From: Tetrahymena thermophila SB210
Lineage: Eukaryota; Ciliophora; Oligohymenophorea; Hymenostomatida; Tetrahymenidae
DNA: 64,000 nt
Direction: 5' to 3'
NCBI RefSeq assembly: GCF_000189635.1
Contig: NW_002476322.1
Coordinates: forward strand, 372,001-436,000
Shown here: positions 37,954 through 61,600 of the stretch, one piece after another
How positions within the stretch are numbered: position 1 is the first letter of the stretch
How the letters are laid out: every line of letters starts with the position of its first letter
The notes under the pieces: generated by a model
What the model saw: only the letters and a program-made list of their open reading frames with translations
Told to the model about the DNA's origin: nothing
Database searches by the model: none
Position numbers and translations under genes: made by a program

Positions 37954-40680
37954 ATGAACTCTAAAAGCTTAATTGAATAAAGTAAGTATGAAGAATATTT
38001 ACAATCTGTAGAATTAGAATAAGTAACTAGACCTAATCTCTTTAAACACCAAGATTATTAACCTGAAACTATTTCTGTAAATAAAATAAAATTATCTAAA
38101 TAAGATTATTGTAGAGTCTTATTTATACCAACTCGTCTCTATAAAAATGACTTATATGAAATAAATTTTCGAGGAGATTAAATTAACTTATTAAATTGTA
38201 TGTATAAATACGGAATCTAAGGGGAAATATCTTATATTTCTCTTTTAGATATAAGCAATAAACCAGAGACTTTGATATCCTATGAGTTCAAGATTTAGGA
38301 TGCTTAATCTAAAATCAATTTTAAAGCTGGAGTTTTAGGAGGTAAATATATTTTATTATCACTATAGTCAGCTACTGAAGTTGAATTACATATTCTTAAC
38401 CTTGATCTAACATTAATTATGAAGCATAATTTCAAAGACTCTTTCTATATAAAAGATTAAGAATATATTTTTGATAATCACATGCCTGAAGAAGATCTAG
38501 GCGAATTTGAAAATAGTATAGATTATTTTTAGGATAAAATAATTTACTATCAATGTCAATAAGTACTTTTTAAAATAGACATCAATCAAAGATTTGTGGA
38601 ATAGAAAATATTTTAACAATAATCTTGTTTACTATTGAGACTACTCCCTATTACTTAGAGTGAGTTTAATTACTATTTCAAAAGTAGTGATAAGAACAGC
38701 TTATCAGGCTATTCAAAAAATGAATAAAACAAATTAATTTTATTTGTAGTTTTGGAAACAAAAATTTTTTAATTAAACATATTTAATCTAGCAATAATTA
38801 GAGAAACAAAAAATCCTTACATAGTTTCATCAAAAAAGTAAAAAAAAATTATACAAGCTTTTGTATTACCTATTTAATTAAAGAGTAGATAGAATAAATT
38901 ATTTTCTAGTTGGACGTTTATAATAAAAGCAAAAGATAGTAATATGAATTTGGTTGATTGGAGAGAAAAGGATTTATTTTAAAATTAAATGTCAACTGAC
39001 GATAATTCTGATTAGAGTGGTATAAAATCTTTTATGAAATGTTGTATTATACATAAAATATTAGTTAATAAAAAAGAAATTTTAATTTAATTGAGAGATT
39101 CAAATAGATATATATAATACACTAGTACTTTTAATATGGTGATATCAAAGATAAAAGGAAAAAAGAACTATGATTATAGTTTCAACTTTATTTACTAAGA
39201 TTTTAATTAAATTTCTTAATATTATAAGGTATTGCACTATTATCCTCCAATATTGTTAAAAAACTCAATTGTTTACCCATGTTTGACTATAAAAAATGAA
39301 TATAGATAAATTATAAGCTACGATTTAAACTTTTTGTGGTTTAATAGATAAGGATCTTACTATTTAGAAAAATTGTAAAATTGTAATGATCAAATATCAT
39401 AAACACCTAATTTAGAATATTCTATAATAAGGAGGACAAATTAATCTATTGTTTTTTAGTTGATAGATTAAAAAATTAAAAAAACTATTTCTTATTTATA
39501 TCCTGTTAGATGTAATGGCAAATTAGGAAAATCATTTGATAAACGTATCAAAAATTACCTATATAATGATAATAAATCTGAGATAATTTTTATTGAAGAT
39601 GATTAAGATTATGGAGGACCTTCATACTATAATTTATGTTCAATTTTACCAAAAGAATAAGATGATGGCTTATATAATAAAGTTTTAGAGTTAAAAACAT
39701 ATATTATGTCATACTCAAAATTTGAAAAAGATTCCTATAATAATTTATACTTACCTATGACTTATAAAGAAGATGAATAATTATATTTTGGAATATATGA
39801 TGTAAATAGCAAGTAATTTATAAATGAAAAGATCCTAATCTTAAATGATCCAGATTTAAGATTATCTTATTTGAATGAAGAAAAAAAAGAATTTATTTTG
39901 CTATTTAAATATTATTATGAAGATTTAGATGAATACCTGTATAATTTATATATTCTTTAATTAGATCAAAAAGAAAATAAGCTTAAACTAATTAAAGACA
40001 ACATAATAGAATATTCATAAGTTGAAAAAGATAACCAAAATAATATTTTCCTTCCAATGCTATTTTATGAAGACAAAAAAAAATATTTTGGAATATTTGA
40101 TTTAAATAAGAAATAAATAATTAAAGAATCAACTCGCTTATCATAATATACGCACACAATACACTCTAATTATTATGAGGATAAAAAAGAATTTATTTTA
40201 CTATTTGAAATTTTTGAAAATAAATCTTTTTTAGCTTTTTATTCATTTGATATGATTTAACTTAAATTTAAATTTATTAATATGCATAAAAAATAATTTC
40301 ATTTATTTACATTAAGTACAAATAAAAACAAATTGACACTTAACAATATTTATAAAAATGAATAGATTGTTTTTAACAGAAATAAAAGGTTTGAAATAAG
40401 AAAAATCTGCTAACCAAAAATATATTTTAAAATGGTTACTGAATATCTTGGTAATTAGTCAAGATATCATTAAATTATGATTATTCATAATTAAAAATTT
40501 AATTATAAATAATTTTTTAATACCAGAAGCTAAGAATTTTATAATTATTATCGTAATGAATTATAGGTTGATTGGAATTTATATTATTACATAAAAACAT
40601 AATTAAATGATGGCAAGATTTTAATTTATAAGGATAGATAATTTTATTTACTTAATAAATGTGCTCAAATAAATGTATGA
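37954..40680 (+). CDS. I2: about 900-residue protein of unknown function, copy 2
   Basis: Intronless, ATG 37954 to TGA 40678-40680, 908 residues in the ciliate code. It is nearly identical to I1 over long stretches (one change in 120 bases between 34201-34320 and 37981-38100). The internal repeat and lack of signal or membrane segments are as in I1. Two tracts differ from I1. Around 38935-39115 it follows I3 almost exactly (DLFQNQMSTDDNSDQSG), and around 39480-39560 it has its own longer insert (PVRCNGKLGKSFDKRIKN). All length differences keep frame, which argues that the protein is under selection. The receptor gene G follows 933 bases downstream on the same strand. Confidence 0.85.
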
Positions 40681-41613
40681 TTTAATTAAAGTTAAAATTA
40701 ATGATTTTAAAAATCGAATTCTTACTTATTTTTATATTTTATTTTTAGAAGTATTATTTTAAAAAAATGTTTTAACTTTTTAAAATAAATAAAAATATCC
40801 TAAGTATGAAATATTATATAATGTGATACTTCATTTATCAAGAATCCAAATTATTTTTATATTAAAAATAATTTAAATTTGAAAAAATTTTTTTTAATAG
40901 TTAATGAATTTTCTCAAATTTTGATTATAATAGCATTTTTTAAGGTATATATAGAGGATATTTTATTCATATTTTTTAAAAAGATTTCATAAAAATGTTT
41001 GTTTTGCACATTAATTATTTTTATTGAAAAAAAAAATAGTTATTTAGATATTTTAAGAAAAATTGACTAACTAATTATCTATGTGATAGCAAAATATCTG
41101 AATAATAAATATAAAAAGATTGTAAAGAAATTATCAAAATATTATTAGAAAAAAGCTTATTTTTTAACTGTATTATACATAAAAAACTATATGTAAATAA
41201 CATAATAAAATAAAAAACATTTCATTTTCTTACGCAAAAAAAATATCTAAATTATTTATTACAATATAACTAAGTGAAACAAAAATGCTAATACAAATCT
41301 GATGAACATGATTTTATTAAATTTCTAAAATTTATGGAATTAATTTGTTTCCTTTGTATTAAATGAATATGTGGATATTAATTAATTCGAACTTAATTAA
41401 AGTTGCTTTTTTTTTAAATTAGATTTTAATGATGATATATTTACTTAGATTATGCTTATTAAACAAAAAAGAAATAAAAATCTACTGAATTTACTGAAAA
41501 AAGTTGTGCTTAAATTTTGATTAAGATAGATAAATTAAAAATTGTATGAAAAAGATTTAGTAAAATAATAAGAGAAAGCAGAGCAAAGTTTGATAAAAAA
41601 AAATTACTTAAAT
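40681..41613. other. Spacer between I2 and receptor G
   Basis: AT-rich; its parts are repeated between I3 and receptor H (54637-55653). No coding frame was seen. It presumably contains the G promoter. Confidence 0.55.
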
Positions 41614-51100
<9,487 letters not shown>

Positions 51101-51939
51101 TTATTACTATATGCTGCATATTTTTTCTGTAGCTAACAAACTACTTATAAAAAATAATAAATAAATTAATTTATAATTTTAATGTTATTTTATTTTTATA
51201 TTGCTATTTATTAAGTATAATTTTTGATTACAGCATAATAGTAAAATTGAATTAAATAAAAATAAAAAAACTGAAGGATAAATATAAAATCAAATTGATA
51301 TGATTCTAAAGATAAAATAAAACAAATTAATAATCACAGAAAAATTAAAAGAAGAAAATGAAAATTTATAATTTAATCATAGAGAGATTATATGTAAATT
51401 AAGGATTTAAAATAAAAAGAAATATAAATATTAAATATGGATGTAGAATAAAAAATTGATAATTATGATATTAAAAGTAAATCATTTTATAAAGATTTTT
51501 TTGGAAATAATTAATGAATTAAAAATATCTTAGAATTTAAAAATCTATTTGAAATAAATTACATTTTATTTATTTTTTCTTTAAAACTTAAAATGAATTA
51601 AATTAAATTATTTTTTTTATTATTATTTGTTAATTTGTATCTGAAGATAAAATAGAATAAATTTCAAAAAAAATTAAATATAATCTAAACTCAATAATAT
51701 GATGCTATTTTTTTAATATCAGTTAAAATATAAATAAACTAGGAAATCTGATTTTATATTTTATATTGAAATAGTTAGTTATTTAATAATTTTATTTTAT
51801 TTTTTAATGAGATCATTATTCTAATTTTAATATTATCTCCTTAAATTTATCTTTAAACATTCTATATATATTCTTTTTATAAATCTAATATCAATAAAAA
51901 ATTATTAAAAACGCATTAATCATCTATCAATCAAAAAAA
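51101..51939. other. Spacer between receptor G and I3
   Basis: The left half is AT-rich with scattered open frames but no clear gene. From about 51600 it matches the I1 and I2 upstream regions, including the GAGATC arm at 51809-51814 and a TATATA run. Confidence 0.55.
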
Positions 51940-54636
51940 ATGAATTCAAATAGCTTAATGTAATAAAACAAGTATGAAGAATATTTACAATCTATAGAAT
52001 TAGAATAAGTAAATAGACCTAATCTTTTTAAACAGTAAGATTATTAACCTGAAACTATTTCTGTAAATAAAATAAAATTATCTAAATAAGATTATTGTAG
52101 AATCTTATTTATGCCAACTCATTTCTATTAAAATGACTTATATGAAATAAGTATTCGAGGAGATTAAATTAACTTATTAAATTGTATGTATAAATACGGA
52201 ATCTAAGGGGAAACATCTTATATTTGTCTTTTAGATATAAGCAATGCATCATAGACTTTGATATCCTATGAGTTCAAGATTTTGGATGCTTAATCTAAAA
52301 TCAATTTTAAAGCTGGAGTTTTAGGGGGTAAATATATTTTATTATCACTACAGTCAGCTAGTGAAGTTGAATTACATGTCCTTAACCTAGATCTAACATT
52401 AATTATGAAGCATAATTTCAAAGACTCGTTCTATATTAAAGATTAAGGGTATGATGTTGATAATCACATGCCTGAAGAATATCTAGGCGAATTCGAAAAT
52501 AGTATAGATTATTTTTAGGATAAAATAATTTACTATCAATGTCAATAAGTACTTTTTAAAATAGACATCAATCAAAGATTTGTGGAATAAAAAATATTTT
52601 AATAATAATCTTGTTTACTATTGAGATTACTCTATATTACTTAAAGTGAGTTTAATTACTATTTTAAAAGTAGTGATAAGAACAGCTTATTAGGCTATTC
52701 AAAATATGAATAAAACAAATTAATTTTATTTGTTGTTTTAGGAACAAAAATTATTTAACTAAACATATTTAATCTAGCAATTATTAGAGAAACCAAAAAT
52801 CCTTACATAGATAATTTAAAAAAGTCAACAAATTTTATACAAGCTTTTGTATTACCTATTTAATTAAAGAGTAGATAGAATAAATTATTTTCTTGTTGGA
52901 CATTTATAATAAAAGCAAAAGATAGTAATATGAATTTGGTTGATTGGAGAGAAAAGGATTTATTTTAAAATTAAATGTCAACTGACGATAATTCTGATTA
53001 GAGTGGTATAAAATCTTTTATGAAATGTTGTATTATACATAAAATATTGGTTAATAAAAAAGAAACATTAATTTAATTGAGAAATTCAAATAGATATATA
53101 TAAAACACTAGTACTTTTAATTTGGTGATATCAAAGATAAAAGGAAAAAAGAACTATAATTATAGTTTCAACTTTATTTACTAAGATTTTAATTAAATTT
53201 CTTAACATTATAAGGTTTTGTAATATTATCCTCCAATATTGTTAAAAAAATAAATTGTTTACCCATGCTTGACTATAAAAAATAATTATAAAGAAATTAT
53301 AAGCTACAATTTAAACTTTTTGTGGTTTAACAGATAAGATTCTTACTATTTAGAAAAATTGTAAAATTTTAATGAATAAGTATCATAAACACCTAATTTA
53401 GAATATTCTATAATAAGGAGGACAAATTAATCTATTGTTTTTTAGTTGATAGATTAAAAAATTAAAAAAACTATTTCTTATGAATATTGTGAAAGATAAG
53501 ATAAACGTATTAATGAATACATATATAATGATTATAAATCTGAGATAATTTTTATTGAAGATGATAAAGATTTTATAGGACCTTCATATTTTAATTTATA
53601 TTCAATTTTACCTAAAGAAAAACCTGAAGAAGATGATAACAAATTTAATAAAGTTTTAGAGATTAAAAAATATATTATGTCATACTCAAAATTTGAAAAA
53701 GATTCCTATAATAATTTATACTTACCTATGACTTATAAAGAAGATGAATAATTATACTTTGGAATATATGATGTAAATATCAAATAATTTATAAATGAAA
53801 AGATCTTAATCCTTAAAGATCAATATTTAAGATTATCTTATTTGAATGAAGAAAAAAAAGAATTTATTTTGCTATTTGAATATTATTATGAAGATTTAGA
53901 TGAATACCTGTATAATTTATATATTCTTTAATTGGACTAAGAAAATAAACTTAAACTAATTAAAGAAGACATACTAGAATATTCATAAGTTGAAAAAGAT
54001 AACCAAAATAATATTTTCCTTCCAATGCTATTTTATGAAGATAAAAAAAAATATTTTGGAATATATAATTTAAATAATAAATAAATAATAAAAGAATCAA
54101 CTCGTTTATCATAGTATACTCAGACAATACTATCTAATTATTATGAGGATAAAAAAGAATTTATTTTAATATTTGAAATTTTTGAAAATAATTCTTTTTT
54201 AGCTTTTTATTCATTTGATATGATTTAACTTAAATTTAAATTTATTAATATGCATAAATAATAATATTCTTATTTTAAATTAAGTACAAATAAAAACAAA
54301 TTGATACTTAAAAGTAGTTATAAAAATAAGTAGATTGTTTTTGACAGAAACAAGAGGTTTGAAATTAGAAAAATCTGTTAAACAAAAATATATTTTAAAT
54401 ATGTTATTGAAGATATTGGTAATTAGTCCAGAAATCATTATATAATGATCATTCGTAATAAATAATCTAATTCAAAAGAATTTTTTAATACCAGAAGCTA
54501 AGAATTTTGTTATTATTATCCTATTGAATTATAGGTTTGTTGGGATTTACATTATTTTATAAAAAAATAATTAAATGATGGCAAGATTTTAATTTATAAA
54601 GGTGGATAATTTTATTTACTTAACAAATGCGCCTGA
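51940..54636 (+). CDS. I3: about 900-residue protein of unknown function, copy 3
   Basis: Intronless, ATG 51940 to TGA 54634-54636, 898 residues in the ciliate code. Same layout as I1 and I2, but more diverged in the first 900 bases and at the C-terminus, where it ends in NKCA while I1 and I2 continue with QIN. It has its own version of the variable segment (near 53480-53520, CERQDKRINEY) and a small acidic insert (KPEEDDNKF, near 53620-53645). From about 52910 to 53090 it is nearly identical to I2. There is no signal peptide or membrane segment and no named family. The receptor gene H follows 1,017 bases downstream, repeating the I2-G order. Confidence 0.85.
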
Positions 54637-55653
54637 GTGATTTTATGATTTAATTAAATTTAAAAATTAATGATTTTAAAAATCAAATTCTTACTTCTTT
54701 TTATATTTATTTTATATTTTGAAAAAACATTTTAGCTTTTTAAAATAAATATATCCTACATACAGTTGTCAAGAATTTGAATTATTTTTATTTTAAAAAA
54801 TATTAAAATTTGATATTAATAATTTAAAAAGAAGAAGAAATCTTTTCCTTTAACAAAATTAATTTATAGCAAGATGCCATAAAAAAATTTATTGGCTTGC
54901 ATGCCACTTTCTATGAAATAGATTTTTAGATATTTATTAAAAAATCTGATTTTTATTTTATTTTTTTTAATAATTTAATTTATTGTTATTTTAAAAATTA
55001 ATAATTTTTTTACATCAAAATTTTTATATTTAGCTAATTTTTAGAATTCAAAAAAAAAATAAATTATTTAAAAAACTAAATTGAAAATATAATATTTGTA
55101 AAAAATATTCATTATTCTACAAAATTAATATTTATTTTTATTTTAAATTTTATTTCTTCATTATAAATTTAAAAAGATTTTGTTAATAATTGCCAAAATA
55201 TCATAAGAAAAAAGTTGATTTTTTAATTGCATTACATATAGAAAACTGAATGAATATTTAATAGCAATATAAAATACAAATATTTATATTTAATGACGTA
55301 AAGGAAATATTTGAAATTACTTACAATTATATAATTATATTAAATGAAGGAAATATTAATAAAATCTAAAGAATATGATTGTATTAATCTCCTAAAATTT
55401 AAGGTATCAATTTGTTTACTTAGTATTAAATGAATATGTAGATTTAATGAAGTAGTCTATGATTTTTTCTACAACATAGATTTTATTAATATTGTACTTA
55501 TTTAGCATAAAGCAAATGTAATTCAACTCATTTTAATGAATAGAATTGTGATTAAATTTTGATTAAGATAAATTAAAAATTTTAATGTTAAGATTTAGCA
55601 AAATAGGATAAAGAGAGTAAAGAAAGGTTTTTGTTAAGAATAATTACTTAAAT
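54637..55653. other. Spacer between I3 and receptor H
   Basis: AT-rich and partly alignable with 40681-41613. No coding frame was seen. It presumably contains the H promoter. Confidence 0.55.
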
Positions 55654-58600
55654 ATGAAAGTAAAATGCTTTTATACCTTAGCATTTTTATAAATGCTAAT
55701 AAGATTTATTTGTAGCTAAAATACTTGCCCTTAAAGTTATGAATATAACAGTAAATAGATCTTTTTTTAGCTTATTTTCGTAATATTATGTTCATTTTTT
55801 CATATAGGAATAATGTACGAAAAAGGAATGTTACCATTTTAGCTACTTTTAATTCCATAAACTAATATATTAATCGTATTATCAAATGACAATTATAACT
55901 CGTAGCCTAGTGTTTATTATGTTGTTGATACAGAGACTAATAAAGTAACAAATGTTGTAGAAAGTAAATTTATATTTTAAAAAAGCTAAAAGGTTTAAAA
56001 CATTAATTTAAAATAAGTGGTCAACCCTGTTTATTATATAAGATATGTCCCAGCAATAAAATCGATAATAGGCATAAATGCCTCAACATTTTATGTATTT
56101 GATATTTATACAATGTCAATCATCTTATAGGCCAAAGTAATTGATTAAGGTGCTCAAGCAGATAACTTCATTGACACAGCTATTGCAGTAATTTCTTCAT
56201 ATAAAAATATAGTTGTTGCGTATAATATCCAATAACAAAGAGTTGTTAATACATACTACTCAAGTAAATATAATTAATAAATTATTATAGCAATGTTGAT
56301 GAGTATATTAATATTAGATAGTACAGTAGTAAATTTTTCCTGCATAACCTTCGCAGAAAATGAGCATCTTGTCTTCATGAATGATAACTCTACTATAGTA
56401 ATTTGGAATGTAGATACTGGAGTTTACTTTAGTTTATAATAAGGTAAATATTTAATTGATTCTAAATAATATTAAAGTATTTAACAAAATTAGTGTAAAC
56501 GTATTAAAACAGTTTATTTTCGCATTTATAGAACACCTATTATGTCTTTTTTGTTGTAAATTCTACTAAGTTACAATTATTTGATTACTCATAATATAAG
56601 CTAGGAAAAGCTAATTTGTTATACACGATAGGTATTTTTTTTTTCTTCTTAACTTCTTCTAAGCTAAATATTTTATCCTAAAGATACTTAAGATACTTTA
56701 AAGTAATACAACAAGGTATTTGATCCTAATCAAATAATAATTAGGTATTGCGCTATCAGTATGTAAGATTAACTGCAATACAATTATTTAGTGGTAAGTC
56801 ATTCCACATAACACATAATTGTTTTTAAAATGCCAAAATAATTTGATTAGAAAACTTTTTAACTACAACCTATCTACACTTAGTATATTTAATTTTAAAC
56901 TTGGATAATGCCTCAAAATAGTTTGAACTTATACCTAAGTGGACAATATATGATTTACGTATTAAATTTCTTTAATGAGATGCAGCCTTAGTATTCCTAA
57001 TTGCTTTGTAATTTTCTTATTATTGCTTTCCTTACCTTGCCTTATATAAAAAAAAATTTCACAAAAAATAATTTTTAAATAAAAATATTTTATTATTTAT
57101 AATAAAAATAAGATTTATATTTAAAAAGTTTTATTTATAAAATCATAAATCAAAATAAATATATAATTTTATTATAAATTTACATAATTTTTTATTAAAA
57201 ATAACAGATTTTCCTTCTGTACAATAAATTCCTATGTTTCCTCTTTTAAATTATAACAATTAAGAAATTTATATTTCTGTATTTTAAGAAAATGTGGGAA
57301 TGCCAACTCAAAATATATTCATATAAGGTTTTGATTAAGCAGGGAAATAATTACTCTTTACCCCTTACTCCTATGCTTTTAGTCCTTTAACTTATAGTGC
57401 CTAAATTGTATTAAATTCTAATTCTGCTGAAATATCTTATAAGATAATTTTTGGAGGAATATTAATCTATGACGTTAACTACTAATAAGTATTTATTTAT
57501 TTATTCATTTAAATTTATAATTTTAACAAATATATAAAATTAGTACATCTATTATAGTGTCTTAAATAATTTCACATGGTTTAAGCAGATTTCAAATTAT
57601 ATAATAATAAAAAATGCTAATAGCTACACCTTTATTTAAGTTAATCATTTAGATGAAGGTAAATCTATAATGATCTTAGATCTTGTAACTTAATAAGTTG
57701 CCTACATTTATCCTCCTGATCAAACTATACTTGGACCTGCTTTCCTTTATAATATTCAAGAATAGAAAATTTATGCATTTAATAAATAAGGCATGCTTCA
57801 TATTTGGGATTTTAATGGCAATCACTTGTCACAACTATAAAGTATTAATATTTTTTATTAGAAATTTTTATAGTAAGTTAAAAAAACAATTATTAAGCAT
57901 TAAAAATATTTTTTTTAATTTACAATTTTCTTTCTATTAATTTTTTAACTTTGAATAAAGCACTTTTAAGATTAAAAATTATTTAAAAAAAAAACTTTAA
58001 ATTCATCGTTTTTTTATTATATTATTATTAAAAATTCTTAAATTAAAAAATTATAAAAAGTTTCGAACTCCAAAGTCATTTAAATGCTGAAATTGCAAAA
58101 TCTTATTGCCTTTGTAGATAATAACTAATAGTTAAATTAGATTTTAGATTCAGAAAAAACAGCCAAATTTGTTTATTAATTTTCTAATCCCCTTTCTACT
58201 TTTAAATATTTAGAATAAATTGATTTAATTTTTGCTGGCGAAACTATTTCAGGAAAAGTTTATGGATTCAAATTAAATAAAAATTCTTACTTAGAATTGT
58301 TTATTTAACTTAAAACACTAATAAGCTAGTCAATTTTAGACGTGTTTTATACTCCTATCTCTAAAATGTTGTATATCTCAGCAGACTACTCTAATAGCTT
58401 CTTTGATATATCTTAATGTCTCTAGGATGTTTAATAATGTCTTTCATGTTCTTAAAAGTTTTATATTTCTAATAGCTAATAGTAATATTTGTAAAATAAT
58501 AGCTATGGCTAAGGCTTACAAAATTACCCCTTCACAACATATTAAAATATGATCTAAATATTCTTAACAGTAATTTTTGTATTTTTTGATAATATTTCAT

Positions 58601-61600
58601 GAATTAATTTTTTATTTAAAAAGGCGTAAAGATATTCCAAAATTATGACTAACATTTAATACATTTAGACCTAAATATTTACTGACAGTTAATATCCTTT
58701 AAATTTAGAGTAATATATTCTGTAATTTAATTTTTAAAAAGTTATTTAGCTTTCTTTCTAGCCTATTGCTACTAATAACAATTTTTAACTATCTTATATA
58801 AAATTATCTGGAGATTTTTAGTTTAATAACTTTCAATCTATTTAAATTTAAAATATTACCTTTTTGTTTGATGTCACCAAATATTCAAATTGCTCTTTAG
58901 TCTTCAATTCGATAGTAAACTAAGTAGTATTAGATAATATTTAAATATTTAGCAGTGACAGTAACAACCTAGATTACTGTAATAAAATTAATTTGATAAA
59001 TTCTTAGTTAACTTTGTAAAACATATTAATGGATTCTAAAACTTTTAAAAATCAAACTTATATTACATCAATAGGAACTTAAAAAGTAACTTACTTTTTT
59101 AGATTATTGACTTATATATTTATTATTTCATTCCCTCCTAACTTACTTACTTTTTCCTTCCATCCATCTATTCTTCCTTCTTTCTTTCTTTCTTTCTTTC
59201 TTTATTTTGAATCAACGAAAATATATATTTCTATAATAATTTAATATTTATTTTAAATAAACATAAATTAAAAAAATTAAAATGATTGGAAATTAAAATA
59301 AAATTTTACTAATAAAAAATAAATATAATTTTTATTATATTAAAAGGTGAAATTCTATAATTTTAACTTGACGAATTGTTAAATTGGAATATTTAGTATT
59401 TTTAACTAATAATCTCACACAATTCTTGAGATTAAAAAATTAAATATCTTAGGAAATAATTACTTGCCTCTACAAAATTAAAATTAAAAATAAACTTAAT
59501 CATTTTTTTCTGCAGGATAAATATCTTTGGATCAAGCCTTGATTGATAGCAACTATTTTCTAAATACTAACATCATGCAAATAATGGTTTAAGTTAACTA
59601 CCTAAATCTTTTGTTTTCTTTAAGCAATATAGTTTTCTAGAACAACTAATTTTAAACAGTATCTCAAAGTGTTTTTTTTTCATGCTTGTTTTCACTTTTA
59701 CCCTAACCAGACCATTAAATTACTGCTTCAAACATATTTATTTTCAATAATAATATCATTCAAAATAATAAATTAGATAATAACTAATATTTTTTTACTA
59801 ATCTAATTTAATCTAATAATATTAATAACATAATTTTGTAAAATGTAAATCTTACTGATAATTAATACTTATCATTCATTTAGAGTTAGGATTTAGTTAG
59901 CTTTTAACTTGATACTTTTGAATGTTCTTATTCAAATGGTTATCTTTAAAAATATTTAGGAAATCCTTCATCTGGATGTTTTAGTTTATAAGAAACAAAA
60001 TAAATTTAAATAAAAAACCTAAATGTCTCGTAAAAGTTGGCATTTGATTCTAACTTAGTTGATATACTCAATTAAAAGGTAGCTTAAACTTAGATCTAAT
60101 TTTATAATAGTTCATTTAGTAATGTATTATTGTTTCAATCATAGCAATATAAGTAAGCTAACCCTTTAATAATAAGGTCATCCTACTAAAACGACATATT
60201 AATATACAATTGTACCTTTTACAATAACACTTTATTTGGTATACCTAATTCAATAGCAGTATCAAGCTCTGCTATATAAATTATGAATATTGTTGGAACT
60301 GCTACTCTAAATTAAACATAATTTAAAAACTTGAGTTCGAATTCTGACATAAATGGTTTTTATGCTTTATCTTAGAATACAGTAATAATAAATTCAACTT
60401 TTGATACTACGTTATATTAACAAACAAATCAAATTTAAAGCTCAAATCAGTTGAGTTAATAAATTAATTTGAAAGGAGGGTCAGTAAACATTAAATCCTA
60501 ATCAGTCCAAATTATTCAATCTGTATTCAAAACTTCAGAATCTCACTCAGGAGGGTTTATTTACATTACTTCTTATTCTTAAACCTTGAATGTAAATATC
60601 AGTTAGTCCTAATTTAAAGATTGCTTCACAAAGCTGAATGGAGGTGCAATCTTTTTAGATACTCTTGGATCCACAACATAACTATTTATATCAGATTCAT
60701 CATTTGAAAATATCTATCAGCTGAATTTTTAGTCCTCTCTGATTTATATAAAGTAAATTTAAATTAAATTTTCTAAAAATAATTCCACATATTGTTTGAT
60801 TTTGAAATACTATTTTTTTGTGTAATTTTTTAAAGATTGTATTTGTCTTACTTTTTCTTTTTTTTGGAAAGAAAATTTTGATAAGTCAATTTTTCTATAT
60901 TTTTTTATGCTCTTATTTTCAAACTTTAAGTATTAAAATAAATTTAATATATTTTAGCTTCAAAAGCGAATAAAAATATTTTATTTTAACAAAAAGTGAA
61001 GATAATGTTGGTAAAAATGCAAAAGTAAACAGCTTTATTTACTTGAATAATACAAATTTTACAAATATTTTTGGAGAAGACATTACATCAATATTTTCGA
61101 TAACTCTTTCGTAGCTAAATGTTAATAAGTCTTTTTATTAAGTTAATTTAACTAATTCTCAAAGCTCTATCTTACCATTAGATTCACTTAATTAAATATA
61201 TCCATCAACTTACATTAGCTCGACTAGAAGTGATGTTTATATGGATAAAGTCACCATTTAGAATATTTAGGATAAATACCAAATATCATAAGATCATTAA
61301 ATATTTTTTTCTGTTTCAAAGTCAAATTTCAAACTGTATAATTGTGTTATTAAAGATATCTAAATGAACATAGGAGGTTTAGCTTTCTTTGATCAGTGTT
61401 CAATTGATATTTATAATTTACAGATTTCTAATATTAAATATCAAACTAAAAATGAAAGATTATTACAGCCTCTAAATAGTTACTTATATTAAATTACATC
61501 CTTACAGTTTTCGAATTCTATTATAACAATGAATTAATCAAATTTATCTAATATTTTTTGCTAGAATGTCTGTATTGGAGGTTTTGCCTTGATACAATCA

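Larger units (their letters stand above)
33480..40850 (+). repeat. Tandem duplication of I gene with its upstream region, unit about 3.8 kb
   Basis: I1 and I2 with matching upstream (33480 and 37330) and downstream (36900 and 40700) flanks. The ATGs are 3,780 bases apart. Confidence 0.9.

Noticed and set aside
57698-57940. Plus-strand open frame of 80 codons
   Set aside because: It overlaps the receptor H propeller-like exon in a different frame and runs into its intron.
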